Notes: a model not told the origin generated them from the sequence alone. DNA of 64,000 bases from Pantoea piersonii (GCF_003612015.1 NZ_RARB01000007.1:562-64561); one strand, 5' to 3'. Positions 19,203 to 29,064 are shown, counted from the stretch's first letter. Translations and numbers: made by a program.

Positions 19203-20051
19203 CTACAGCGCGATGGTGCCGTCAATTACCGTAACGGTCTTTCCGCCGATCCAGATCGTGTCGCCCTCGTAGCGCACCGCTACGCGGCCCGCGCGCTGAA
19301 TCGCCGTCCCCTGACGCGCCCGGTAATCTCGCCTCTGCCCCTGGGCGGCAAAATAGCGCGCCAGGCAGGCGTTGGCGCTGCCGGTAATGGGATCTTCCGT
19401 CAGGCTGCCGTTCTCCACCAGCAGGCCGCGCACCTCGTACTGCTCGCTCTCGCCGTGCGGCAGCGGGCCGAACGGCATAACGCCGTTGGCGCCTGCATGA
19501 GTGATAAGACGCTGTAAATCACTGACGGCGGGCTGAATCGCCAGCACCGCGTCGGCGCTAATCATCGGGATCAGCAACCAGCGGATGCCCATATCGACAA
19601 CGACGGGCGTTTGCGTGGTATCGAACAGTTCACAGTTCAGCGCATTGCCCATTAACGCGTCGGTGAAGGACGTAATGCTCGCCTCGGGCGCGGCAAACGC
19701 CAGCATACCGTCGGCGGCGATGCTGACCGTCACGTTGCCGACGCCGCACTCCTGCACAATTTCACCCGGTTTTTTCGTCGGCCAGCCCGCTTCGAGCAGC
19801 GCGTGCGCCGTACCCAGCGTAGGATGACCGGCAAACGGCAGCTCGCCTTCAACGGTAAAGATGCGTACGCGATAGTCAGCCTGCGGATGCTGCGGCGGCA
19901 GTACAAAGGTGGTCTCTGATAAATTGGTCCAGCGGGCAATAGCCAGCAGCTGGTCGTCGCTCAGTCCCTGCGCATCCATAATCACCGCCAGCGGGTTGCC
20001 GTTAAAGGCTGATGAGGTAAAGACATCTACTTGCTTAAACGCGACGTTCAT
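19203..20051 (-). CDS. PhzF-family isomerase
   Basis: A 282-residue protein of the diaminopimelate-epimerase-like PhzF fold. The start, MNVAFKQVDVFTSSAFNGNP, and Glu46 in LSETTFVLPP (the PhzF catalytic glutamate position) are clear. A second half carries PITGSANACLARY. PhzF itself isomerises a phenazine precursor, but most enterobacterial members (for example YddE) have no known substrate, and no phenazine genes are present. ATG 20051 has GAAAGGAG; an upstream extension to 20120 is rejected. Confidence 0.88.
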   Translation of the reverse strand: MNVAFKQVDVFTSSAFNGNPLAVIMDAQGLSDDQLLAIARWTNLSETTFVLPPQHPQADYRVRIFTVEGELPFAGHPTLGTAHALLEAGWPTKKPGEIVQECGVGNVTVSIAADGMLAFAAPEASITSFTDALMGNALNCELFDTTQTPVVVDMGIRWLLIPMISADAVLAIQPAVSDLQRLITHAGANGVMPFGPLPHGESEQYEVRGLLVENGSLTEDPITGSANACLARYFAAQGQRRDYRARQGTAIQRAGRVAVRYEGDTIWIGGKTVTVIDGTIAL

Positions 20052-20149
20052 TGCTGCTCCTTTCTCAACAGGGCATTTCCATGCCCGAGATTTGCGTTTA
20101 TTGCCTGACAGGGTTATCAATATGTTAACAATTCCTGCAGGAGACCGTT

Positions 20150-20773
20150 ATGCTGAAAATCCTTGGGCGCGACTCGTCAATCAACGTGCGTAAAGTGCTC
20201 TGGCTTTGTGACGAGTTGGATCTCGACTATGAGCGCGAGGAGTGGGGCGCCGACCCTGACTCGCTGCGTAAACCGGAATTTCTCGCCCTTAATCCCAATG
20301 GACTGATCCCTGTACTCATTGATGACGACTTCGTCATGTGGGAGTCGAACGCCATCCTGCGCTACCTGGCTAATGCCTATGAAGGCGACTGGCTCTATCC
20401 GCAAAATCCGCGCGCCCGCGCCCCGGTCGATCAGTGGATGGACTGGCAGTCCACCGAACTCAATACCTCTTGGCGCTACGCTTTTATGTCGCTGGTGCGC
20501 AATTCGCCTGCACATCAGGATCCGCGCCTGCTGGCGGCGGCCTGCAAAGGGTGGGCGCACACTATGGGCATTCTCAACCAGCAGCTGGAGAAAACCGGGC
20601 GCTATGTCGCAGGCCGCAACTTTACCCTGGCAGATATCGGCGTCGGGCTGGCGGTAAACCGCTGGTATGAAACCCCGCTTGATCATCCCAGCCTGCCTGC
20701 GGTGCGTAACTACTATGAACGCCTCACCGAACGCCACCCTTACACGGTCTGGGGACGCAACGGCAAACCCTGA
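20150..20773 (+). CDS. Glutathione S-transferase family protein
   Basis: A 207-residue GST. An N-terminal thioredoxin-like domain has a Ser-Ser near residue 9 (LGRDSSINVRKVLWLCDEL), NPNGLIPVL and the glutathione-contacting ESNAILRYL. The helical C-terminal domain contains FTLADIGVGLAVNRW. Likely cytosolic detoxification or thiol transfer; substrate unknown. Divergent from the PhzF gene. The 3' end overlaps the convergent MocR gene by 34 bp. Confidence 0.92.
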   Translation: MLKILGRDSSINVRKVLWLCDELDLDYEREEWGADPDSLRKPEFLALNPNGLIPVLIDDDFVMWESNAILRYLANAYEGDWLYPQNPRARAPVDQWMDWQSTELNTSWRYAFMSLVRNSPAHQDPRLLAAACKGWAHTMGILNQQLEKTGRYVAGRNFTLADIGVGLAVNRWYETPLDHPSLPAVRNYYERLTERHPYTVWGRNGKP

Positions 20774-22227
20774 TCGAGCCCAGGCGCGACTCCCGCCAGC
20801 TCACAGGCGACAGCGCCGGTGCGCTTCAGCGCCCAGGTATAGCGATCGTCAAAGGGGTAACAGCAGGAGAGGCGCAGCGCATGATTATAGCGCTCGCTTA
20901 GCGAATAGAGCGCGCCGGGCGTAACGCAGATCTGCTCCTGCAGCAGGCGGTGAAACATCGCCACGGTATCAACCTTTTCCGGCAGTTCGACCCAAAAAAC
21001 AAACCCGCCGCGCGGCAGCGTCGCGCGCGTTCCCTGCGGAAAATGGCGAGCGATCAGGCCGCGCGCCTCATCCATATTGGCGGCATAGCGGCGACGCAGC
21101 GTGCGCAGGTGATGATCATACCCGCCGTTGGCGAGAAATTCCGCCAGGGTCTCCGACAGCAGCCGGGATTCCGCCATGGAGGAGACCGCTTTCAGACGCG
21201 CAATCGCCTCATGGAAACGGCCTGCCGCGATCCAGCCGATACGAAAGTCGGGCGCGACGGTTTTGGTAAAGCTGGTGCAGTAGATCACCCAGCCTTCGCT
21301 ATCGAATGACTTTACGGCAGGCGAGAGCGGCCAGTCGAACTGGAGTTCGTCATATAACCCGTCTTCCAGCAGAGGAACGTTGTAAGTATTAACTAACTTC
21401 GCCAGCCGCTGTTTGTTCTGTCGCGACATGCAGCAGCCCAGCGGATTTTGCGCGCTCGGCATAGCGATTAGCGCCTGAATGCGCTTCTCCTGCAGCAGCA
21501 TCTCCAGCGCGTCGAGCGAAAGCCCGTGCTGCGGATCGGTAGGAATCTCCAGCGCCTTCAGCCCCAGCGACGCCAGCAGCGGAAAAAGGAAGAAGTAGGT
21601 CGGCGACTCCAGCCCAACGCAGTCGCCTGGCTGCGTTACCGCGCGCAGCGCCAGCTGTAGCGCCTCCATACAGCCGTGGGTCAGAGTGATCTCTTCGCTG
21701 GTCAGCGACACGCCCGCATGCAGCGCGCGGCGCGCTATCTCCTCCCGTAAGCGCTCACTACCAGGTGGAAGCGCATAGCGGCCGATCAAATCGGGGTTGC
21801 GCCGCAGCAGCGAAGCGGTAATGCGGCTCAGACGCGCCGAGGGATAAAGTTCGCCATCCTGCGGGCAGGCCAGCGAAATATTGACGTAATCGGGATGATT
21901 CTGCGCGGCGAACACCTGATCGATCAGGTCGAGCTTTTCGCTGCTCGGATCTTTAATGCGCGCGCGGTGTGCTACAGGTCGCGTCAGGGCGGGCAGTACG
22001 CTGCGCACATAGTAGCCGGACTGGGGACGCGCCTCGATCAGGCCGCGGTCTTCCAGCAGTTGCCAGGCGTTCAGTACGGTATTGATGCTGATTTGATGAG
22101 TCTGCGCCACCCGGCGAATAGCGGGCAGGCGTTTGCCAGGCTTCAGCGTGCCCTGATGGATCGCCTCGGCGAAACTGTCGGCAAGCTGATAGTAGAGTGG
22201 CTGATCGGCAGAGAAAGCAAGGGACAC
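20740..22227 (-). CDS. MocR-type GntR regulator with aminotransferase domain
   Basis: A 495-residue fusion. The N-terminal GntR winged helix (about residues 5-75, LPAIRRVAQTHQISINTVLN) joins a fold-type I aminotransferase domain with the PLP lysine in SFTKTVAPDFRIGW. Such proteins usually sense PLP-amino acid adducts. The start is GTG at 22227, with GGAGG well spaced. It is divergent from a LysE-type exporter, which is its most likely target. E. coli YjiR and YdcR are relatives. Confidence 0.92.
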   Translation of the reverse strand: MSLAFSADQPLYYQLADSFAEAIHQGTLKPGKRLPAIRRVAQTHQISINTVLNAWQLLEDRGLIEARPQSGYYVRSVLPALTRPVAHRARIKDPSSEKLDLIDQVFAAQNHPDYVNISLACPQDGELYPSARLSRITASLLRRNPDLIGRYALPPGSERLREEIARRALHAGVSLTSEEITLTHGCMEALQLALRAVTQPGDCVGLESPTYFFLFPLLASLGLKALEIPTDPQHGLSLDALEMLLQEKRIQALIAMPSAQNPLGCCMSRQNKQRLAKLVNTYNVPLLEDGLYDELQFDWPLSPAVKSFDSEGWVIYCTSFTKTVAPDFRIGWIAAGRFHEAIARLKAVSSMAESRLLSETLAEFLANGGYDHHLRTLRRRYAANMDEARGLIARHFPQGTRATLPRGGFVFWVELPEKVDTVAMFHRLLQEQICVTPGALYSLSERYNHALRLSCCYPFDDRYTWALKRTGAVACELAGVAPGLDQGLPLRPQTV

Positions 22228-22362
22228 AAAAGCCTCCGCGAGTCATGGGTACAATAGGTAAAATTCTAAACTGTAACCATGACAATAGTGATTTTGTGTC
22301 TCTGTTACCAATTCTTTTCGCGCCCTAGCATAGAGGCCTGTTTCTTAAACGAGAATGCCGAC

Positions 22363-22944
22363 ATGCTCGATCCCTCCTTTTTCAGCTACGTCACCGTTAT
22401 GTCTATTACGCCCGGCCCCAACAATCTGCTGCTGGCGACCTCCGGGGTTAATTTCGGTCTGCGGCGCACGCTGCCGATGATCTCCGGCGTCCTGCTTGGC
22501 TGCCTGCTGCAAACCGCACTGGCGGTGCTGGCGCTGGAGTGGCTGCTGAGCTGGATGGGTGCCGTCAGAGTGCCGCTGACGGTCGCAGGTTGCGCTTATT
22601 TACTCTGGCTGTCGTGGAAAATCTGGCGCGCGGACGCCCCGGCGCAGCGGGAAAAGGCGCATCCCATGACCATCGCAGGCGCCATCGGCTTTCAGGCGGT
22701 GAATCCCAAAGCCTGGCTGATGGCGACTAACGTGGCGCTGCTCTGGAGCGCGCAAAGCGGTCTGCTGCCGGTCATGCTCGGCTTCGGGCTGGTGAACCTG
22801 CCCTGCATCCTTATCTGGGCGGCGCTGGGGGATCGGCTGGGCCTGCATCTGCAAACGCCGTGGAAGCGTCGTCTCTTCAACAGCGTAATGGCGCTGTCGC
22901 TGGTCGCCACGACGTTATGGATGCTGGTAGACGCGCTGCGTTAA
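22363..22944 (+). CDS. LysE/RhtB-family amino acid exporter
   Basis: A 193-residue inner-membrane protein with about six helices and the family signature [19 protein letters not shown] at residues 14-32, plus [12 protein letters not shown]. These export amino acids or homoserine lactone-like compounds. The ATG at 22363 matches the family N-terminus; the open frame back to 22279 is not supported. Divergent from the MocR regulator. The stop shares TTAA with the convergent xfp stop. Confidence 0.9.
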   Translation: MLDPSFFSYVTVMSITPGPNNLLLATSGVNFGLRRTLPMISGVLLGCLLQTALAVLALEWLLSWMGAVRVPLTVAGCAYLLWLSWKIWRADAPAQREKAHPMTIAGAIGFQAVNPKAWLMATNVALLWSAQSGLLPVMLGFGLVNLPCILIWAALGDRLGLHLQTPWKRRLFNSVMALSLVATTLWMLVDALR

Positions 22945-25325
22945 TCCGGCGCGCCGGAGCCGGTCTGCGACGGCCATTTCCAGTTGCGCACTTCCGGCAC
23001 GTCTTCGCCATACTCGCGTACGTAGCGATGGTGCTCGGCAATGCGCTCCTGCAAATCATCCAGCAACTCCGGATGCCGATCCGCCAGGCCCGGCACGCGC
23101 AGAATCGCCTCCTGCGCCAGATGATAGCGGTCCAGCTCATTAAGCACCGTCATATCAAACGGCGTGGTGGTGGTGCCTTCTTCATTGAAGCCGCGCACGT
23201 GGAAATTACGGTGGTTTTTACGCTGATAGGCGAGGCGATGCACCAGTGTCGGGTAGCCATGGAAGGCGAAAATCACCGGCTTATCGAGGGTGAACAGCGC
23301 GTCGAATTCCTCTTCGCTTTTGCCGTGAGGGTGCTGCTCCTGGGTCTGTAGCGCCATCAGGTCCACCACATTCACCACGCGAATACGCAGGTCGGGCAGG
23401 TACCCACGCAGCAGATCCACCGCCGCCAGCGTCTCCAGCGTAGGTACGTCGCCCGCGCAGGCCATAACCACATCAGGCTCCTCGCCCTGCGGCGTGGTGC
23501 CTGCCCAGCGCCACTCGCCCATTCCCGCTTCGCAGTGCGCAATGGCGCTCTCCATATCCAGCCACTGCGCCGAGGGCTGTTTGCCCGCCACAATCACATT
23601 GATGCGGTCCCAGGTGCGCAGGCAGTGATCGCCGACCCACAGCAGCGTATTGGCATCGGGCGGCAGATAGATGCGCACGATATCCGCCTTTTTATTGGCG
23701 ACGTGATCGATAAAGCCGGGATCCTGATGGCTGTAGCCGTTGTGATCCTGCCGCCAGACATGCGAAGAGAGCAGATAGTTAAGCGAGGAGACTGGCTTGC
23801 GCCAGCCGAGCTTGCGCGTCACCTTCAGCCATTTGGCATGCTGGTTAAACATCGAATCGACAATATGGATAAAGGCTTCGTAGCAGTTAAACAGGCCGTG
23901 TCGGCCGGTCAGCAGATAGCCTTCGAGCCAGCCCTGACACTGATGTTCGCTAAGGATTTCCATCACGCGGCCATCGCGCGCCAGCTGCTCGTCGTAGGGT
24001 TTAACCGGCTCCAGCCAGGTGCGGCTGGTGACATCGAAGACCGGCGTCAGGCGGTTCGAGGCGGTTTCATCGGGGCCGAACAGGCGGAAGTTATGCTGAT
24101 TGCGCGCAAAAATCTCCGCCAGATAGCGGCCAAACTGCTCGGTGGCCTGCGCCAGCTGTGAGCCAGGCTCTTTCACATCAAAGGCGAAATCGCGGATATC
24201 GGGCGTTTTAAGCTCGCGGCGCAGCACTCCACCGTTGGCGTAGGGGGAGGCCCCCATGCGTTTATCACCCTGCGGCGCCAGCGCGCGCAGCTCTGGTTTC
24301 AGGCGACCCTGCTCGTCGAACAGATCGTCCGGCTGATAGCTACGCAGCCACTGTTCCAGAATCTGGCGATGCCCCGCATCTTCGCGACAGGCCGCTACCG
24401 GCACCTGGTGCGCACGCCAGAAATCCTCCACTTTTTTCCCGTCGACTTCCTGCGGGCCAGTCCAGCCTTTGGGACTGCGCAGAATAATCATCGGCCAGCG
24501 CGGAATGCCGTCCTGCTCGCCGCCCGTACGCGCCGCCTGCTGGAAAGCGGCGATGTTATCAAAGGCGTTTTCCAGCGTGGCGGCCATCTGTTGATGCATC
24601 TTCTCTGGTTCGTGGCCGCTGACGAACAGCGGTTCATAGCCATACCCGCGGAATAGCTGTTGCAGATCGTCATCGCTGGCGCGACCCAAAATAGTCGGGT
24701 TAGCGATTTTATAACCGTTGAGATGCAGGATCGGCAGCACTGCGCCGTCGCGCTGGGGATTGAGAAACTTAATGCCATGCCAGCTCGACGCCAGCGGGCC
24801 GGTTTCTGCCTCGCCGTCGCCGATCACGCAGGGCACGATCAGATCCGGATGATCGAAAGCCGCGCCAAACGCGTGCGACAGCGAGTAACCCAGTTCGCCA
24901 CCTTCGTTGATCGACCCCGGCGTTTCCGGCGCGGCGTGGCTCGGAATGCCGCCGGGAAAGGAGAACTGCTTAAACAGGCGCTGCATGCCTTCGGCATCGT
25001 CGCTGATATGCGGATAGATTTCGCTGTAGCTACCTTCCAGCCAGGTATTCGCCACCATGCCCGGCCCGCCGTGGCCCGGCCCGCAGATATAGATAAGATT
25101 CAGGTCGCGCTGGCGAATAATGCGGTTCAGGTGCGCGTAGATAAAATTGAGGCCTGGCGTGGTGCCCCAGTGTCCCAGCAGACGAGGCTTAATATGTTCC
25201 GGCTGCAGCGGCTCGCGCAGCAGCGGGTTCGCCATCAGGTAAATTTGCCCGACGGACAGGTAGTTGGCGGCGCGCCAGTAGCGATCCAGCAGTTGCAACT
25301 CACTGGCAGCGGTCGATTGTGACAT
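22941..25325 (-). CDS. xfp: Phosphoketolase (Xfp)
   Basis: A 794-residue ThDP enzyme that cleaves xylulose 5-phosphate (and perhaps fructose 6-phosphate) with phosphate to acetyl phosphate. Motifs include GPGHGGPGM near residue 82, the ThDP/Mg segment [11 protein letters not shown] near 165 with LNGYKIANP, and the C-terminal phosphoketolase region ([11 protein letters not shown]). The length is slightly under the 800-825 residues of lactic and bifidobacterial enzymes. ATG with CAGGAG. Alone in its unit; phosphoketolase is common in lactic bacteria and patchy in enterobacteria. Whether it uses both sugars cannot be told. Confidence 0.95.
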   Translation of the reverse strand: MSQSTAASELQLLDRYWRAANYLSVGQIYLMANPLLREPLQPEHIKPRLLGHWGTTPGLNFIYAHLNRIIRQRDLNLIYICGPGHGGPGMVANTWLEGSYSEIYPHISDDAEGMQRLFKQFSFPGGIPSHAAPETPGSINEGGELGYSLSHAFGAAFDHPDLIVPCVIGDGEAETGPLASSWHGIKFLNPQRDGAVLPILHLNGYKIANPTILGRASDDDLQQLFRGYGYEPLFVSGHEPEKMHQQMAATLENAFDNIAAFQQAARTGGEQDGIPRWPMIILRSPKGWTGPQEVDGKKVEDFWRAHQVPVAACREDAGHRQILEQWLRSYQPDDLFDEQGRLKPELRALAPQGDKRMGASPYANGGVLRRELKTPDIRDFAFDVKEPGSQLAQATEQFGRYLAEIFARNQHNFRLFGPDETASNRLTPVFDVTSRTWLEPVKPYDEQLARDGRVMEILSEHQCQGWLEGYLLTGRHGLFNCYEAFIHIVDSMFNQHAKWLKVTRKLGWRKPVSSLNYLLSSHVWRQDHNGYSHQDPGFIDHVANKKADIVRIYLPPDANTLLWVGDHCLRTWDRINVIVAGKQPSAQWLDMESAIAHCEAGMGEWRWAGTTPQGEEPDVVMACAGDVPTLETLAAVDLLRGYLPDLRIRVVNVVDLMALQTQEQHPHGKSEEEFDALFTLDKPVIFAFHGYPTLVHRLAYQRKNHRNFHVRGFNEEGTTTTPFDMTVLNELDRYHLAQEAILRVPGLADRHPELLDDLQERIAEHHRYVREYGEDVPEVRNWKWPSQTGSGAPD

Positions 25326-25573
25326 CGGGCATTCTCCTGGTTAGCGAAACGGTGACAGGTAAAAGCGTTTCATTAACCCTAATAGAGAATCCGCAACTCG
25401 ACCAGGCGACGGGCAAGGACGTCGGGTGCACAAAAGTTAACAGCGCGGGGAGTATAAACTGACGAGCAAAGCGTCCCGCGCCATAGTGAGCGCCGGAAAA
25501 GCAGGCTGGGACAGGGATGCTCTGTTAGCGTTTTAGCGATCGGTTAATACGCGTTGTTCAGGCGCCACGGCCG

Positions 25574-25606
25574 AAAAAAAAAGCCTCGCTAATGCGAGGC
25601 TTTTTT
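25574..25606 (-). terminator. mqo terminator
   Basis: GCCTCGC-TAAT-GCGAGGC with A and T tracts on both sides lies just after the mqo stop on the minus strand. It is a canonical intrinsic terminator that may act both ways. The rest of the 292-bp xfp-mqo gap (25326-25573) should contain the xfp promoter; nothing else is recognised. Confidence 0.93.
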
Positions 25607-25617
25607 GTCAAAACGCT

Positions 25618-27231
25618 TTATTTGCCGACGACATGGGCGGTTTCGCGCCCTTCGTCGTTCGCCGCGCCAGGGGTAACCGGCGAGTAGGCGAGCTTCAGGA
25701 GGCGGCTGGTATCCGCCAGCACTTTCTCCGTCAGCGCCACGTCGCCGTTGAGCTTGCGGCCCCAGGAAGGCACAACGGCGCGAATGCGGTTCTGCCATTC
25801 AGTCGAGGCCATTTGCTCCGGCCAGGCTTTCGCCATCAGCTCCAGCATAATAGGCGCTGCGGTCGATGCGCCCGGCGAGGCGCCGAGCAGGGCGGAGATA
25901 GAGCCATCCTGCGAGGTGACGACTTCAGTGCCGAGACGCAGCACGCCGCCCTCTTTGGCATCTTTTTTAATGATCTGCACGCGCTGGCCAGCGGTAACCA
26001 GACGCCAGTCGTCCGGATGCGCATCCGGCACGTAGGTGCGCAGTGCCTCCATGCGATCGGCGTCGCTCTGCAGCACCTGATCGACCAGATATTTCACCAG
26101 ATCGAAATTCTTCAGCCCGACGTTCATCATCGGCAGCAGGTTGCCGCTGTTCATTGAACCGAACATATCCAGCAGCGAACCCTGTTTCAGGAATTTAGTC
26201 GAGAAGGTGGCGAATGGGCCAAACAGCAGCACCCTTTTGCCGTCCAGCACGCGCGTATCGACGTGCGGCACCGACATCGGCGGCGCGCCGACCGAGGCTT
26301 TGCCATATACCTTCGCCATATGCTGGCGTACCACGTCTGGATTCTCGGTGACGAGGAAGGAGCCGCCTACCGGGAAACCGGCATAACCGCTGACTTCCGG
26401 AATGCCGCTTTTCTGCAGCAGCGGCAGCGCCGCGCCGCCCGCGCCGATAAAGACGTTTTTCGCCGTCAACACGCGTTTCTCGCCGGTGGCCAGCGCATGC
26501 AGCGTGACCTGCCAGCGGCCGTCACTCAGGCGTTTAAGATCGTGCACTTCCTGACGCAGACGCAGGCGGAAGCCAGGGTGCTTCTCCAGCGAAGCGATCA
26601 GCTGGCGCGTCACTTCGCCGAAGTTGACGTCAGTGCCCATTTCCGTCCAGGTCGCCGCCACTTTCTGTCGGCGATCGCGTCCTTTCATTACCAGCGGGAT
26701 CCACTCGGCAATCTGCTGCGGATCTTCAGAGTAGGCCATGCCGCGGAACAGCGTGCTTTTCTGCAGCGCCTGATAACGCTTGCGCAGGAAAGCTACGTTC
26801 TCTTCGCCCCAGACAAAACTCATATGCGGCGTGCTGTTAATAAAACGTTCAGGCGAATGAAGACGCCCCTTCTGAACCTGATACGCCAGGAACTGACGGG
26901 AAATCTGGAAGGATTCATTGATCGCCAGCGCTTTGCTGATGTCGATGCTGCCATCCGCCTTTTGCGGCGTATAGTTTAGCTCCGCCAGCGCGGCATGGCC
27001 GGTACCGGCATTATTCCAGCCGTTAGAGGACTCTTCCGCCACGCTCTCGAGACGCTCGACCATTTCAATGGTCCAGTCCGGCTCCAGCTCCTGTAGCCAG
27101 GCGCCTAACGTCGCGCTCATCACGCCAGCGCCGATCAGCAGCACATCAACGTCTTTACGCTCGGACATCTGTGGTTTTTCCATGCCAGTGGCGCTCATTG
27201 CGAGCGTAAGGCTTAAAGCTGTCTTGCACAT
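25618..27231 (-). CDS. mqo: Malate:quinone oxidoreductase
   Basis: A 537-residue FAD enzyme at the inner membrane, oxidising malate to oxaloacetate and passing electrons to quinone. The FAD loop is [13 protein letters not shown] near residue 31, then [30 protein letters not shown] and [14 protein letters not shown]. It is close to E. coli Mqo (548 residues). The N-terminus has a short hydrophobic stretch resembling the leader of E. coli Mqo. The ATG at 27231 has GAGAGGAG 10 nt upstream. Monocistronic. Confidence 0.96.
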   Translation of the reverse strand: MCKTALSLTLAMSATGMEKPQMSERKDVDVLLIGAGVMSATLGAWLQELEPDWTIEMVERLESVAEESSNGWNNAGTGHAALAELNYTPQKADGSIDISKALAINESFQISRQFLAYQVQKGRLHSPERFINSTPHMSFVWGEENVAFLRKRYQALQKSTLFRGMAYSEDPQQIAEWIPLVMKGRDRRQKVAATWTEMGTDVNFGEVTRQLIASLEKHPGFRLRLRQEVHDLKRLSDGRWQVTLHALATGEKRVLTAKNVFIGAGGAALPLLQKSGIPEVSGYAGFPVGGSFLVTENPDVVRQHMAKVYGKASVGAPPMSVPHVDTRVLDGKRVLLFGPFATFSTKFLKQGSLLDMFGSMNSGNLLPMMNVGLKNFDLVKYLVDQVLQSDADRMEALRTYVPDAHPDDWRLVTAGQRVQIIKKDAKEGGVLRLGTEVVTSQDGSISALLGASPGASTAAPIMLELMAKAWPEQMASTEWQNRIRAVVPSWGRKLNGDVALTEKVLADTSRLLKLAYSPVTPGAANDEGRETAHVVGK

Positions 27232-27746
27232 GAGGCGACATCTCCTCTCTCTGTTGACCTGATGCTCAACAGGTTCGCAGGCGAAATAGCCGCGCTTCTT
27301 GGGAACGCGTTGCGCTATTTCTCAAAGGTTAAGACTCAGGTTCGTTTAAGCGGGATGCAGGTTAACTGCACGTTATGCTTTGTCCATTGAATATAACATT
27401 CTCGCCTCTGAATTAAACATTTGTTTATTTTTTAAATGCAGAAATGATTCAGCATAAGAATTAATCATCTCAGGCTGGCGGCTATAAGGAATTTTTTACC
27501 GAAAACTCAGCAGGTTAACCGAATATGATGTTGCGTAAATGCACAATGACAGTGCAAGACAGGAAATGGAGAAGAATTCGCCTTATTTTATAAGTTTTTG
27601 ATTTGAATGGTTTAAGCAAAAAGAGAACGATAAAGAATTTTTTATGAGGGGGGGTTTTTCAGTCGATTCTGTAAAAATAATGTTACATTTTTGTGATTCT
27701 TAACTGCCCGCTTCGGCGCAAAAACCGCCACGGGCAGGCCAGAGCA
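27232..27746. other. AT-rich intergenic region upstream of mqo
   Basis: 515 bp without a convincing gene. It is much more AT-rich than its surroundings and should hold the mqo promoter on the minus strand. A seven-G run between T tracts (27648-27654) stands out. A 22-codon frame at 27525-27593 has no ribosome site. No RNA gene is recognised. Confidence 0.6.
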
Positions 27747-27989
27747 TCAGGGACGAAACCAGCGGCGATAAATAAAGCGGATGACGTAAAACTCGATCGC
27801 GCCCAGCAGCAGGAACCACACGCAAAAAATCAGGGTGTAGAGCTGGTTGATATCCTGCAAGTGCAGCCGTTGCGTCAGGCTTTTAGCCATAGTCAGACCG
27901 AAATTCGGCGCGGGCAACAGCAAAGCAGAAAGAAAGCCAAGCAGCAAAATGCCGCCGGGAATAATCAGGGATTCAAAGGGGTTTTTCAT
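27747..27989 (-). CDS. Small two-helix membrane protein, unknown function
   Basis: An 80-residue protein with two hydrophobic segments (IIPGGILLLGFLSALLL and LYTLIFCVWFLLLGAIEF) and a basic tail ending RFIYRRWFRP. This is a hairpin-type inner-membrane protein with positive-inside character at the C-terminus. ATG 27989 is preferred (GGAA 7 nt upstream); an in-frame ATG at 28004 lacks a ribosome site. It looks like a short conserved enterobacterial membrane family, but I cannot name it with confidence. Divergent from mntP across 302 bp. Confidence 0.75.
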   Translation of the reverse strand: MKNPFESLIIPGGILLLGFLSALLLPAPNFGLTMAKSLTQRLHLQDINQLYTLIFCVWFLLLGAIEFYVIRFIYRRWFRP

Positions 27990-28138
27990 CAGCAGGTTCC
28001 GCATTAATCAGCGCGGCTATTTTCCGGTAATCCGCGCCAGGGTTCAATCCCCGTGGTTGCTGTAGGGCCGCGTACCATTTTTATCCTGAGAAAAGGCTTA
28101 AGTACCATTAACTTAGCGGTAAAACATAGCGAACGATA

Positions 28139-28162
28139 AAAGTTATAGCCTTTGCTATACTT
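28139..28162. promoter_or_regulatory. Probable MntR operator upstream of mntP
   Basis: AAGTTATAGCCTTTGCTATACTT is an imperfect palindrome close to the MntR box (AAACATAGC-N4-GCTATGTTT type). A further half-site, AAACATAGC, lies at 28122-28130. TATACT (28156-28161) inside it could be the -10 element. In E. coli MntR with manganese activates mntP. The overlap with the apparent -10 raises the question whether the promoter is elsewhere. Confidence 0.65.
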
Positions 28163-28219
28163 AAACCCATGATTTTCTTGTCTTTTTATCAGGCAGGATG
28201 CGTGTTAGACTGCGCGCTC

Positions 28220-28276
28220 TTTTACCAGACTGAACCTTTATTGCGGTAAAAAGCGGGTTTCTGAACGCTTTTTACC
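28220..28276 (+). promoter_or_regulatory. mntP leader with two mutually exclusive hairpins
   Basis: GGTAAAAAGCG (28245-28255) pairs perfectly over 11 bp with CGCTTTTTACC (28266-28276), ending 15 nt before the mntP ATG. The same GGTAAAA can instead pair with TTTTACC at 28220-28226. This is the layout of a switchable expression platform. The conserved bases of the yybP-ykoY manganese aptamer found before E. coli mntP are not seen. Confidence 0.5.
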
Positions 28277-28291
28277 CTGACATTAGCCATT

Positions 28292-28867
28292 ATGACTTTT
28301 ATCGCAACCCTGATCCTTGCCTTCGGAATGTCGATGGACGCGTTTGCCGCTGCGTTAAGCAAAGGCGCGGCGTTGCATCGCCCCGGATTCAAAGAGGCGC
28401 TGCGCACCGGTCTGATTTTTGGTGCCATTGAAGCGCTGACGCCGTTAATTGGCTGGGCCGCAGGGCTGGCCGCCAGCCGCTATGTGATGGCCTGGGACCA
28501 CTGGGTCGCCTTCTTTCTGCTGGCGTTCCTCGGCGGCCGCATGATGATGGAAGGTTTTCGACAGACAGCGACGGCTGAGCCGTGCGAAGCGCCGCAGCGC
28601 CATGGTTTTATGGTGCTTGCGACCACCGCGGTCGCCACCAGTCTCGATGCGCTGGCGGTCGGCGTCGGTCTGGCCTTCTTGCAGGTTAATATCATCGCGA
28701 CGGCGCTAACCATCGGTATGGCGACGACGATCATGGCGACCACGGGCGTGCTGGTTGGCGGCTTAGTCGGTCCTGTACTGGGCAAGTGGGCGGAAGTGCT
28801 CGGCGGGCTGGTGTTGATTTCAATTGGCTGCACCATCCTTATCCAGCATCTCAATCTCTTCTCTTAA
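28292..28867 (+). CDS. mntP: Manganese efflux pump MntP
   Basis: A 191-residue inner-membrane protein with six helices and two repeated acidic motifs, [14 protein letters not shown] (residues about 11-24) and [14 protein letters not shown]. These Asp residues are essential in the family. E. coli MntP (formerly YebN) exports Mn2+ and is induced by MntR and a riboswitch. Length is typical (188 in E. coli). The start has no clear Shine-Dalgarno, which fits translational control through the leader. Confidence 0.96.
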   Translation: MTFIATLILAFGMSMDAFAAALSKGAALHRPGFKEALRTGLIFGAIEALTPLIGWAAGLAASRYVMAWDHWVAFFLLAFLGGRMMMEGFRQTATAEPCEAPQRHGFMVLATTAVATSLDALAVGVGLAFLQVNIIATALTIGMATTIMATTGVLVGGLVGPVLGKWAEVLGGLVLISIGCTILIQHLNLFS

Positions 28868-28896
28868 CGCCTTGCGCAGAAAATTAATGCTGTTTT

Positions 28897-28946
28897 TGTG
28901 ATCTGCTTCAAAATTTATTGCCTGTAAAATGCACAAAAGCTATACT
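28897..28946 (+). promoter_or_regulatory. Promoter and CRP-like site of the AzuC-like gene
   Basis: TTGCCT (28918-28923), a 17-bp spacer and TATACT (28941-28946) form a good sigma-70 promoter, giving a start near 28953. TGTGA-N6-TCAAA at 28897-28912 is a one-sided match to the CRP consensus, centred about 48 bp before the inferred start. Confidence 0.55.
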
Positions 28947-28986
28947 TTCACTGCATTTATTCAACAAATTTTGAATCAGGTGATCT

Positions 28987-29064
28987 ATGAAACGCTTAGT
29001 AAAATACGTCTTCCGCGCTTACGTTGAGACCTTCAAATACGTTCCCCCCGGCGCAATGTACTAA
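28987..29064 (+). CDS. AzuC-like small amphipathic protein
   Basis: A 25-residue frame: MKRLVKYVFRAY followed by VETFKYVPPGAMY. The C-terminal part matches E. coli AzuC (a 28-residue peptide ending KTFKDVPPGNMFR), and the N-terminus is likewise a basic amphipathic helix. A CAGGTGATCT segment supplies a ribosome site, and a well-formed promoter lies upstream. E. coli azuC is a dual-function locus: the peptide associates with GlpD at the membrane and the RNA also base-pairs. Here the match is by eye, so the family call is probable and the function is inferred. The 195-bp stretch downstream could be the RNA's 3' part. Confidence 0.72.
   Translation: MKRLVKYVFRAYVETFKYVPPGAMY

Noticed and set aside
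19203..20051. Phenazine biosynthesis from the PhzF homologue
   Set aside because: No other phz genes are present. Isolated PhzF-fold proteins are common in enterobacteria and do not indicate phenazine production.
27525..27593. A 22-residue basic peptide frame (MMLRKCTMTVQDRKWRRIRL start)
   Set aside because: No Shine-Dalgarno, no promoter, and no similarity that I recognise. Short frames of this size are expected in AT-rich DNA.
28163..28291. A yybP-ykoY manganese riboswitch in front of mntP
   Set aside because: The conserved GGGGAGUAGC-type loop bases are not present. Only generic hairpins are seen, so I report the leader without naming the class.
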